Source of the DNA: CAYLSO01 sp964386525
GTDB taxonomy: Bacteria; Eisenbacteria; RBG-16-71-46; DASYSL01
Length of the DNA: 6,599 nt
Assembly (NCBI GenBank): GCA_964386525.1
Contig: CAYLSO010000082.1
Span: 1 to 6,599 of the forward strand
Direction: 5' to 3'
Below the pieces are notes generated by a model. The model saw only the letters and a list, made by a program, of their open reading frames with translations. It ran no database searches and was not told the DNA's origin. Positions 1-5,697 of the stretch are shown here, in pieces; the stretch's first letter is position 1, and each line of letters begins with the position of its first letter. The position numbers were made by a program, and so were the translations under genes.

Positions 1-16
1 CCCGGTAAGTAACGCC

Positions 17-226
17 ATGTCCAAGATCAACCAGCCGGCACCGGTGGCCGTGGACCAGACCCCGCTGCCCGGCGGCTTGATGCCGACGCCGAATTACTAC
101 GACGCGGTGAAGAACCGCTACTGGTCGGCAGAGCACTACCACTGGCATCCGGGCCGTCCGCCGTCGGCCGCGACGACCACGACGGCCCCGCCGGCGGCGG
201 CGCCGCCGCCGGCGCCCAAGCCCTAG
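17..226 (+). CDS. Small hypothetical protein with His/aromatic patch and Pro/Ala tail
   Basis: I do not recognise a family. The 69-residue reading frame has G or C at almost every third codon position, as the clear genes here do, and this is the main reason to accept it. Residues 27-46 form a patch rich in Tyr, Trp and His (YYD..., then HYHWHPG, with alternating His40, His42 and His44). Residues 48-69 are a low-complexity Pro/Ala/Thr tail with no predicted fold. There is no signal peptide or membrane segment. The frame is still open to the left edge of the window and no strong ribosome binding site precedes the ATG, so this may be the end of a longer protein. It is the only plus-strand gene and converges on the glycosyltransferase gene, with 16 bases between the two stop codons. 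The alternating histidines could bind metal, but that is speculation. Confidence 0.5.
   Translation: MSKINQPAPVAVDQTPLPGGLMPTPNYYDAVKNRYWSAEHYHWHPGRPPSAATTTTAPPAAAPPPAPKP
189..214. repeat. 26-base perfect palindrome at a convergent gene junction
   Basis: A uninterrupted self-complementary run of G and C, centred between bases 201 and 202. It lies inside the Pro/Ala tail of the left-edge gene, where CCG, GCG, GCC and CCG codons alternate. It ends 12 bases before that gene's stop and 29 bases before the stop of the oppositely directed glycosyltransferase. No T-run follows on either strand, so it is not a classic terminator. It may simply reflect Pro/Ala codon choice. Confidence 0.5.
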
Positions 227-242
227 ACCCCGAGTCCGCCGT

Positions 243-1751
243 CTAGCGGAACGGGTCGCCGGGCGTGAGGAGCACCGGCACCGGCGGCGCGGCTTTCACG
301 AGCCGCCACCCTCCCGAGCCCATCACCACCGGATAGCGCGCCGAGTCCGGGCCCGCGACGGCGGCGCAGCCGGCGCGCGTCAGGAGCGCGTAGGCGCCTC
401 CATCGAGACCGCGGCGCACCGCGGCCGGATCGCCGAGCGGCTCGGTGAGCGAGCGGTCGGAGTAGAAGAGGAACTGCGCGTTGGTCGAGTGATAGCCGGC
501 GTCGAGGTTGAGCACTCGCTGCCCGGCCGGCACCAGGTCGCGCGCCGCCATCGCCACCGCCTGCAGATCGGGGCGGCGGTCCACGGCCGAGGGGATGGGC
601 GTGAGGTTGAGCGCCAGCGCGAGGGCGGCGAGCAGCCCGTAGCCGGCGCGCATCAGGCGGCGCCGCGCGGCTTCGCCGCGCACCCACGCGCCGGCGGCCG
701 CGGCGGCGAGCAGCGCCAAGCCCGGGAACGCCGCCATGATGTACCAGAGCTTCTTCTCGCGCGCCAGCGACATGACCCCGATGGTGACGAGCAACCAGAG
801 CAGGAGCAGCCGCGCCGCGTCGCGCGAGAGCCCCGGCGCCAGCGGGGCATCCCCGGTCGCGCGAGCCGACGCCCGCCGCACCGCCAGGACCATCCCGGCC
901 ACCGCCAGCGGCGCCCACGGCCAGTAGTTGCGGGCCAGGCTGACGAAGTAGTCGAGGGAGTTCCACCAGGCGGTGGGCTTGCTCCCCGCCGCGCCGGCCC
1001 GGCTGACGATCAGCCACCCGTACTGCGCCAGCACCGCCTCGCGATTCACCGCCAGCTGATAGGCGTACCAGCTGAGCCCGCTGACCAGGGCCACGCCGGC
1101 TCCCGCCATGAACCACGGACGCGCCAGCTCGCGCGCGCGCCGCGTCCACAGCAGGTGCAGGACGACGGTGGCGAGCGGAAAGCAGCCCATGACGCTCTTG
1201 GTCATGATCCCCACGCCCGTGCACAGGCCGACGAGCAGGTACCAGCGCCGCTCGCCGGCCAGGGCGCGGCGGTAGGCGAGCATGGCGAGCACGAAGAGCA
1301 GCGTCAGGAAGACGTCGAACATCGCGTGCTTGGCGTACTTCATGAAGTACTGCGTGGTCACCAGCACGAACGCCGCGCTCCAGGCGGCGAAGGCGTCCAT
1401 CTCCAGCTCTTCGGCGAGGCGGTGCACGAGGACCACGCACAGCACGCCGGCCAGCGCCGACGGCAGGATGGCGGCGTAGTTGGTGACGCCGAGCGCGGCG
1501 AACGACAGCATCATGAGCCACAGGAAGAACGGCGGGTTCTCGACGCGCAGCTCGCCCGCCCAGGTCGGCGTCAGCCAGTCGCCGCCGCGCAGCATCTCCT
1601 TGGCCTTCTGCGCGTAGAAGCAGTCGTCGTAGTTGGCGAGGTGGGTGTCGCCCAGGCGCGCCAAGAGGATGCCGGCGGCGGCCAGGGCGAGCAGCCCGCG
1701 GTGCACGCCCGGTCGGCGCCAGAATTCCTCGGTGAGGAGGGGGCGGCCCAC
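243..1751 (-). CDS. GT39/ArnT-like integral membrane glycosyltransferase (dolichyl-phosphate-mannose-protein mannosyltransferase superfamily)
   Basis: A 502-residue polytopic membrane protein. The family moves a sugar from a polyprenyl-phosphate carrier to lipid A, a glycan or a protein on the outer face of the inner membrane; the acceptor here cannot be read from sequence. Visible signatures are a first membrane segment at about 18-33, then the periplasmic loop motif YDDCFYA (41-47) where the family usually has a D-E/D acidic pair, GDWLTP (57-62) and ENPPFFLWL (71-79). KHAMFDVFL (141-149) carries the second conserved Asp, TKSVMG (184-189) follows, and SLAREKKLWYIMAAFPGLALL near 328-348 matches the family's conserved Lys-to-Tyr-Pro region. 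About ten hydrophobic segments are followed by a soluble periplasmic tail after about 390. The start is GTG, the first possible start after an in-frame stop, with only a weak AGG ahead of it, so coupling to the upstream remnant gene (7 bases away) is likely. Family is secure, substrate unknown. Confidence 0.9.
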   Translation of the reverse strand: MGRPLLTEEFWRRPGVHRGLLALAAAGILLARLGDTHLANYDDCFYAQKAKEMLRGGDWLTPTWAGELRVENPPFFLWLMMLSFAALGVTNYAAILPSALAGVLCVVLVHRLAEELEMDAFAAWSAAFVLVTTQYFMKYAKHAMFDVFLTLLFVLAMLAYRRALAGERRWYLLVGLCTGVGIMTKSVMGCFPLATVVLHLLWTRRARELARPWFMAGAGVALVSGLSWYAYQLAVNREAVLAQYGWLIVSRAGAAGSKPTAWWNSLDYFVSLARNYWPWAPLAVAGMVLAVRRASARATGDAPLAPGLSRDAARLLLLWLLVTIGVMSLAREKKLWYIMAAFPGLALLAAAAAGAWVRGEAARRRLMRAGYGLLAALALALNLTPIPSAVDRRPDLQAVAMAARDLVPAGQRVLNLDAGYHSTNAQFLFYSDRSLTEPLGDPAAVRRGLDGGAYALLTRAGCAAVAGPDSARYPVVMGSGGWRLVKAAPPVPVLLTPGDPFR

Positions 1752-1758
1752 GGGAAGC

Positions 1759-1899
1759 CTAGCCCGGCGGTAGCGGCGCGACGGCCACGCACTCGTCCGT
1801 CAGCTTCTCGTACTCGGCCAGGCCGCGGATGAGGGCCGCCCGCACCGGCGCGGGCGCGGGGGCGGCGGGCTCGAGGCGGATCCCGGGCTCCGGGATCAC
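1759..1899 (-). pseudogene. N-terminal remnant of a GNAT-family N-acetyltransferase
   Basis: This frame starts with a GTG whose last bases overlap the TGA stop of the deacetylase gene (GTGA) and ends at a TAG after only 46 residues. The segment IRLEP...LIRGLAEYEKLTDECVA (residues 7-39) looks like the first strand and helix of GNAT acetyltransferases of the 'IRPAT...LIRELAEYEKL.DEVVAT' type. A complete member has roughly 150 or more residues including the acetyl-CoA binding loop, and none of that follows in any frame before the glycosyltransferase begins 7 bases later. The likeliest explanation is an internal deletion that removed most of the gene and left its translationally coupled start. 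Alternatives are a short gene that is still translated and couples ribosomes to the next start, or chance similarity. The family match is from memory of the motif, over a short stretch. Confidence 0.55.
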
Positions 1900-3065
1900 A
1901 GCACGCTCGGCCGCAGGAGCGCCGACAGGGGCACGGTCCGCACCCCCTGGGTCTCCAGCTTGGGGATCTCGCGTCGCAGGGCGGCCAGCGACGCCGCGTC
2001 GAGGTGGACGACGATGGTGGCGTAGCCGCGCCGGCGCGCCGTGTCGGCGAACTCGCGCAGCCGCTCGCGGGCCGCCTGCACGGCCCGCGCGTCGCGCGCC
2101 GGACCCGGCTCGAAGCGCCCGTCCAGCCGCAGGAAGGGGACACCGGCGGCGGCGGCCGCGTCGAGGCCGACCGAGCGCGCCTCCCCCGCCAGCTCCAGGT
2201 ACGCCATGCGCGACGCCTTCAGCTCGCCGCTCACCGCCTGCATCGCGTCCGGGTCCTGCAGCGCCATCGCGCCCATGTACGGCAGGCAGGCGATGGCGTC
2301 GGGGACGGCGCGCAGATGCTTCTTCACCAGGCGGCGGATCTGGTCGTGCGTCATGTCCACGAGGATGGCGTCGGGACCGGGGTTGCGTGACGGATAGTGA
2401 AGCGGCTCCATGGGTAGGTGCGCCACCACGTCGCGGCCCGACCGGGCCAGGGCGTCGGACCAGCTGCGGCTGCGGTGGCCGTTGGCCAGCACCGCGGCGG
2501 TGAACGCGAAGGGCAAGCGCATCGCCGCCAGCCCCAGGCTGTCGGAGTCCTCGGCGGCGAAGCCCTCGATGACCAGGCCGAGGCGGACGGCCTCCTCCTC
2601 GCCGCCGCCGCCGCTGCGCAGCAGCACCACCTCGTGGGTCAGCGCCTTGCCGACGCCGAGCCACAGGGTGACGCGCTCGCCGCCCTCGGCCTCGGGCTCT
2701 TCCCAGGCGTCGAAGACGCGGCCGCCGCGCTGCTCGACCGCCCCGGTCACCGCGGAGTTGATGCGGAAGAGCGAGGCGCGCGGCGGCAGGCGCAAGGTCA
2801 GGCGCGTCACGCTCTGCCCTTCCACCTTCGCCGCCTCGCGGCTCTGGGCGCTGCCCGGCACCCCGATGCGCCGCAGCGTGGACTGCACGGTGAGGGTCAG
2901 GGTCTCGCTGACCTGGGCGCGCGGGAACGGCAGCCCCTGGCGTGCCAGGACCAGGCCGCCGCTCTCCGAGCGGAAGAAGAGCACGGCCTCGCCGGCCGTG
3001 AACAGCAGCACGGCCGTCAGCGCCAGAGCGGCGATCAGCCGGCCCTCGTGCCGCTTGCGCGCCAT
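1896..3065 (-). CDS. Membrane-anchored divergent polysaccharide deacetylase homologue, probably catalytically inactive
   Basis: A 389-residue protein with one N-terminal membrane anchor (about 9-31), then a domain of about 100 residues (50-150) that I do not recognise, then a C-terminal NodB-like barrel of the divergent polysaccharide deacetylase family (PF04748). The family match rests on LGLVIEG (162-168), LPFAFTAAVL (184-193), HLPMEPLHYPSRNPGPDAIL (216-235), the helix TH.QIRRLVKKHL, VPFLRLD (309-315) and the C-terminal VVHLDAASLAAL...IPKLETQGVRTVPLSALL. Two motifs are altered. The usual VIDDLG is VIEGFA (165-170), and the usual GVNNHMGS is ACLPYMGA (259-266), so the Asp pair and a metal-ligand His are missing. 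His354 of the usual 'IGHP' motif remains. The protein probably sits periplasmic and may bind envelope glycan rather than deacetylate it. The ATG is 3 bases after the rsmA stop, with GGAGG ten bases upstream. Family is fairly sure; loss of activity is inference. Confidence 0.85.
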   Translation of the reverse strand: MARKRHEGRLIAALALTAVLLFTAGEAVLFFRSESGGLVLARQGLPFPRAQVSETLTLTVQSTLRRIGVPGSAQSREAAKVEGQSVTRLTLRLPPRASLFRINSAVTGAVEQRGGRVFDAWEEPEAEGGERVTLWLGVGKALTHEVVLLRSGGGGEEEAVRLGLVIEGFAAEDSDSLGLAAMRLPFAFTAAVLANGHRSRSWSDALARSGRDVVAHLPMEPLHYPSRNPGPDAILVDMTHDQIRRLVKKHLRAVPDAIACLPYMGAMALQDPDAMQAVSGELKASRMAYLELAGEARSVGLDAAAAAGVPFLRLDGRFEPGPARDARAVQAARERLREFADTARRRGYATIVVHLDAASLAALRREIPKLETQGVRTVPLSALLRPSVL

Positions 3066-3068
3066 GGC

Positions 3069-3992
3069 TCAGCTGCCTCCGCGCACCTTGGCGTCGGCCC
3101 GCGCCAAGCGCGCGAACTCGTCGATCTCGAGGGTTTCGCCGCGGCGCGCGGCCACTACGTGCGCCGCCTCGAGCACGCGCGCGGCCAGGTCGCGGTCGCC
3201 GTCGTAGGCCAGCGCCAGGGCGTTGCCCAGCGTCTTGCGCCGCTGGCCGAAGGCGGCGCGCACCAGCTCGAAGAAGCGCTCCTCGTCGGGCACCTCGACC
3301 GGCGGCCGCGTGCGGAAGCGGATGCGCAGCAGCGTGGATTCCACCTCGGGCTTGGGCCAGAAGGCCGAGGGCGGCACGTTGAAGAGCGGCTCCAGCGTGA
3401 CGTAGTAGCGCGCGTAGACGGTGAGCGAGCCGTAGTCGGGAGTGCCGGCGGCGGCGGCCAGGCGCGCCGCGTATTCGCGCTGCACGAGCACGACCGCCGT
3501 CTCGATGGCCGCGCGCTCCTCGATCAGGCGCGTGAGCAGCGGCGTGGTGATCGAGTACGGCAGATTGCCGACCACGATCAGCTTGCCGGCCTCGGCCACG
3601 CGGGCCAGCGCCGGCAGGTCGATCTCGAGGAAGTCGGCCTCGACGATCTCGACCTTGCCCCAGTCGCCGAGCTCGTCGCGCAAGAGCGCAGCCAGGCCCC
3701 GGTCGCGCTCCACGGCCAGCACGTGGCGTGCCGCCGCGCCCAGGAGCCCGGTGAGCGCGCCGGTGCCCGGGCCGATCTCCACCACGACCCGGTCCGACGA
3801 CAGGAGGCAGGCGTCGACGATGCGCTGCGCCACCTGCGGACGCACCAGGAAGTTCTGCCCCCAGCGCTTGCGCGGGCGCACGCCGTAGGCCTCGAGCTGC
3901 TGGCGCAGCCGGCGGCCCTCGGAGACGGTCTCTTCGGCTTTAGCCGGCCGTAAGCGCAAGAATCCGGCGGGCGTTTTCGGTCGTGAACGCAT
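3069..3992 (-). CDS. rsmA: 16S rRNA (adenine1518-N6/adenine1519-N6)-dimethyltransferase RsmA (KsgA)
   Basis: Transfers four methyl groups from S-adenosylmethionine to the two adjacent adenosines in the helix 45 loop of 16S rRNA, a late step and checkpoint of small-subunit assembly. All family landmarks are present: RKRWGQNFL (41-49), the SAM loop EIGPGTGALT (72-81), VERD with ribose-binding Glu95, EADFL with Asp120, the catalytic NLPY at 143-146 within GNLPYSITTPLL, QREYAARL (171-178), YGSLTVYA, VPPSAFWPKPEVES and FGQRRKTLGNAL (248-259). At 307 residues it is longer than E. coli KsgA (273), because of an N-terminal extension; GQNFL sits at 45 rather than near 15. The ATG at 3992 lies 53 bases inside tatD but has a good GAGGA five bases ahead, so I prefer it. 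A TTG at 3959 is the alternative. Loss of RsmA usually gives kasugamycin resistance. Confidence 0.97.
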   Translation of the reverse strand: MRSRPKTPAGFLRLRPAKAEETVSEGRRLRQQLEAYGVRPRKRWGQNFLVRPQVAQRIVDACLLSSDRVVVEIGPGTGALTGLLGAAARHVLAVERDRGLAALLRDELGDWGKVEIVEADFLEIDLPALARVAEAGKLIVVGNLPYSITTPLLTRLIEERAAIETAVVLVQREYAARLAAAAGTPDYGSLTVYARYYVTLEPLFNVPPSAFWPKPEVESTLLRIRFRTRPPVEVPDEERFFELVRAAFGQRRKTLGNALALAYDGDRDLAARVLEAAHVVAARRGETLEIDEFARLARADAKVRGGS

Positions 3993-4704
3993 CCACTTCC
4001 TCTATGGTCTCACCGCGCACCGCGGCCACCGCGGCGCGCACCCGCGCCAGGAGCGCCGGCTCGTTGCGCTTGACGTCCTGGGGCGCCGGCACCAGGTACG
4101 GCGCGTCGGTCTCGAGGACCAGCGCGTCGCGCGGCGCTTCCCGCACGGCCGCCTCCAGCTCGGCGTCGCCGTAGGTGAGCGAGCCGCCGATGCCGAGAGC
4201 GTAGCCCAGCTCCACCCCCCGCCGCGCCTGCGCCGCCGTCCCCGAGTAGCAGTGCAGGATACCGCGCCGGCGCGGTCCGTCCGCGGCCAGAATATGGAGC
4301 ATCTCGTCCCAGGCGTCACGGGTGTGGATCACCACCGGCAGGTCGGCCTCGGCGGCCAGCGCCAGCTGGGCGCGGAACCATTCGCGCTGCCGGTCGCGCG
4401 GGGAGAGGTCGCGGTAGAAGTCGAGACCGATCTCCCCCACCGCCACTACCCGCGGGGCGCGCGCCAGCCTGGCCAGGGTCGCCGCGGCGTCGGGCGCCGC
4501 CTTGGCCACCTCGTGCGGGTGCAGGCCGACCGTGGCCCAGACGTCGGGCTCGGCCGCGGCCAGGGCCACCGCCCGCTCCGAGGTGCGCACATCGTAGCCC
4601 ACCTCGACGAGGTGCGTCACGCCGGCGCGGCGGGCGCGGTCCAGGACCGCGGCGCGGTCCTTCTGGAAGCGCGAGGAGTTGAGGTGGCAGTGGGTCTCGA
4701 TCAC
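3940..4704 (-). CDS. tatD: TatD/YcfH-family metal-dependent hydrolase (probable DNase)
   Basis: A 254-residue TIM-barrel metallohydrolase of normal family length. Metal ligands are all visible: THCHL with His5 and His7 (Glu3 replaces the more usual Asp before it), GEIGLDFY with Glu91 and Asp95, His127 in VVIHTRDAW, His151 in ILHCYSG, and Asp200 in ETDAPYL. VGLHPHE (60-65) and VKRNEP (211-216) are further family hallmarks, and the C terminus ends in the usual TTENARRIL. E. coli TatD has 3'-5' exonuclease activity on DNA and RNA; the substrate of this YcfH-like member is not known. The start must be the GTG at 4704, since HCHL begins only four codons on. The TGAGG at the end of the preceding gene is the only Shine-Dalgarno-like run nearby. 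tatD and rsmA are often neighbours in bacteria, usually after metG, which is absent here. Confidence 0.95.
   Translation of the reverse strand: MIETHCHLNSSRFQKDRAAVLDRARRAGVTHLVEVGYDVRTSERAVALAAAEPDVWATVGLHPHEVAKAAPDAAATLARLARAPRVVAVGEIGLDFYRDLSPRDRQREWFRAQLALAAEADLPVVIHTRDAWDEMLHILAADGPRRRGILHCYSGTAAQARRGVELGYALGIGGSLTYGDAELEAAVREAPRDALVLETDAPYLVPAPQDVKRNEPALLARVRAAVAAVRGETIEEVDAFTTENARRILALTAG
3997..4003 (-). promoter_or_regulatory. Ribosome binding site for rsmA, inside the 3' end of tatD
   Basis: Minus-strand AGAGGAA; its GAGGA core ends five bases before the ATG at 3992. It lies within the tatD coding region and is the reason to prefer the long rsmA start over the TTG at 3959. Confidence 0.6.
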
Positions 4705-4720
4705 GGGGCCCGGACGCGCC

Positions 4721-4960
4721 TCAGCTCGTGGCCTTGAATGCCTGGCCGACCGGCCGGGGCAGGTCGATCGCGACGGACCGCTTCTCCGGGCAGAGACAGT
4801 CCTCCCCCGACTCGTCCACGACGCGCACGAGACCCCGCTCTCGGGCCTCCGGATCCGCCAGCCCGCGATTGACGCGCCGCACCATCAGCGAGGCCGGATA
4901 GCCCGGGCTGGAGACGCACCCGGCGCACCGGGGTTCGTGATCTCGGCGTGGCCTGGTCAT
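4721..4960 (-). CDS. Small protein with CxxC and CxC cysteine pairs ('DESGEDYLYP'-like family)
   Basis: A 79-residue soluble protein. The pattern CVSSPGYPASLMVRRVNRGL...DPEA...GLVRVVDESGED.L.P...V.IDLP recalls a small conserved hypothetical family that I remember from high-GC uncultured bacteria, in which the centre reads DESGEDYLYP. Its function is not known to me. Here the two Tyr are Cys (Cys55, Cys57), and another pair, Cys12 and Cys15 (CAGC), lies near the N terminus, giving a potential four-cysteine zinc or redox site. The ATG overlaps the TGA of the preceding microprotein frame (ATGA), which supports translational coupling, and tatD starts 16 bases after its stop. A frame of similar length overlaps at 4701-4928 but has an Arg/Gly-rich composition typical of an out-of-frame shadow. 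Reality of the gene is likely; family name is tentative. Confidence 0.75.
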   Translation of the reverse strand: MTRPRRDHEPRCAGCVSSPGYPASLMVRRVNRGLADPEARERGLVRVVDESGEDCLCPEKRSVAIDLPRPVGQAFKATS

Positions 4961-5070
4961 TCGCTCACGATTCGCTTGATCCTGAACTCCTTCCGGCCGA
5001 TTCCGGAAGCCTCGTACGAGTGTACCTCAGCAAGGAGGATTCGACCGCTGCCCAGGTGGACTCTGGCCAA
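4957..5070 (-). CDS. Probable 37-residue microprotein, TTG start
   Basis: A short frame beginning with TTG four bases after the thioredoxin stop and ending with a TGA that overlaps the ATG of the next gene (ATGA). The product starts MARVHLGSGRILLAEVHSYE when TTG is read as Met and ends GIGRKEFRIKRIVSE. It alternates hydrophobic and charged residues like a small beta-strand protein, unlike the Arg/Pro/Gly-rich shadows elsewhere in this DNA. GGTGAGG lies directly ahead of the TTG, overlapping the thioredoxin stop, with only two bases of spacing, which is short. Third positions are less G/C-rich than in the neighbours (GTA, CGA, GAA, GCT, CTT), so it may be young, atypical or not a gene. The frame is open far upstream through the thioredoxin region, but that part is a shadow. 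No known family is recognised. Confidence 0.45.
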   Translation of the reverse strand: MARVHLGSGRILLAEVHSYEASGIGRKEFRIKRIVSE

Positions 5071-5074
5071 GCCC

Positions 5075-5683
5075 TCACCGCAGCCCCCGCAGATACCGCC
5101 GCACGCTCTCGTGGTCCCAGCCGGCCGCCCCCACGTGCTTGGCGACGATGGCGCCGTCGGGCGCCACGATGAAGGTGGCCGGGATGGCCGGGGTGCGGAA
5201 CTCTTTCGGCAGCGGCTCGCGGGCGACGTAGGCCGGCAGCCGGAGCCCGCGTTTCTCGAGGAACGCGCGGACCTTCCTCGGGTCCTCGTCCGAGACCGCC
5301 ACGACGGCCACGCCGTCGCCGGAGAGACTGTCGGCCAGCGCCTGGATCTGCGGCAGCTCGCGCACGCACGGCCCGCACCAGGTGGCCCACACGTGCACGA
5401 CCGCGACGCGGCCGGCGAGCGCCGACAGCTCCAGGCGCCGGCCGTCGAGGTCTTCGATCCAGCCAGCATGGAAAGTCCGGCCGTGGGCCGCGGCACCCGC
5501 GCCCTCTCCCGCCGCCGGCAGCGGCGGCGGGGGCAGCGCGGCCATCCCGCCGCTTTGCTCCACGACGTTCGCCGCCCACATGGCGAACCCCACCAGCCCG
5601 GCGATGGTCGCCACGATGCCGAGCCCGAAGCCCACGGCCATCCCGGCCCAAAACGGTCTTCTGCTGCTGCGATGTGCTTCCAT
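5075..5683 (-). CDS. Membrane-anchored TlpA/ResA-type thioredoxin-like protein
   Basis: A 202-residue protein with one N-terminal membrane anchor (about 11-38), a Pro/Ala/Gly linker (45-67) and a thioredoxin fold (about 70-202). The active site is WATWCGPC with Cys103 and Cys106; Pro168 in IPATFIV is the cis-Pro facing it. FHAGWIEDLDGRRLELSAL matches the strand-loop that opens TlpA/ResA/AhpC-TSA domains, and AAGWDHESVRRYL the final helix. Such proteins reduce disulfides in the periplasm, for example in cytochrome c maturation or copper delivery, using electrons from a CcdA/DsbD protein; neither partner gene is in the window, so the client is unknown. The topology (short positive N terminus, catalytic domain outside) is as expected. 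The start is fixed by GGAGGAG five bases before the ATG. It begins the run of closely packed genes that continues to tatD and rsmA. Confidence 0.93.
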   Translation of the reverse strand: MEAHRSSRRPFWAGMAVGFGLGIVATIAGLVGFAMWAANVVEQSGGMAALPPPPLPAAGEGAGAAAHGRTFHAGWIEDLDGRRLELSALAGRVAVVHVWATWCGPCVRELPQIQALADSLSGDGVAVVAVSDEDPRKVRAFLEKRGLRLPAYVAREPLPKEFRTPAIPATFIVAPDGAIVAKHVGAAGWDHESVRRYLRGLR

Positions 5684-5688
5684 GGGGT

Positions 5689-5695
5689 CTCCTCC
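5689..5695 (-). promoter_or_regulatory. Strong ribosome binding site of the TlpA/ResA-type gene
   Basis: Minus-strand GGAGGAG, five bases before the ATG at 5683. It is the best Shine-Dalgarno match in the window and settles the thioredoxin start. It lies two bases after the inverted repeat at 5698-5747. Confidence 0.85.
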
Positions 5696-5697
5696 AT

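Noticed and set aside
223..1521. 432-codon minus-strand frame overlapping the glycosyltransferase
   Set aside because: It is an out-of-frame reading of the glycosyltransferase gene with strongly Arg/Gly/Pro-biased composition.
1732..1751. Resemblance of the glycosyltransferase N terminus (LLTEEFWRR) to the GNAT 'VATEEDLRR' stretch, suggesting a frameshifted continuation
   Set aside because: The similarity covers only four or five residues, nothing further downstream matches GNAT, and hydrophobic membrane segments of the glycosyltransferase begin at once.
489..1832. Long plus-strand open frame (447 codons) opposite the glycosyltransferase
   Set aside because: Its product is Arg/Gln/His/Gly-rich low-complexity sequence with no motif. 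The opposite strand encodes a convincing membrane protein, so this is a shadow of GC-rich codon use.
1900..2664. Upstream part of the minus-strand frame that ends in the GNAT remnant
   Set aside because: Only the last 46 codons look like protein. The rest is Arg/Gly-rich and lies over the in-frame deacetylase gene.
2418..3953. Long plus-strand open frame (511 codons) opposite the deacetylase and rsmA genes
   Set aside because: It runs across two well-supported minus-strand genes and gives repetitive Ala/Arg/Gln/His sequence without any fold-like pattern. It is a shadow.
4701..4928. 75-codon minus-strand frame whose TGA overlaps the tatD GTG
   Set aside because: The GTGA arrangement is tempting, but its product is Arg/Gly/Ala-rich, while the overlapping frame 4721-4960 has a family-like pattern and its own ATGA overlap.
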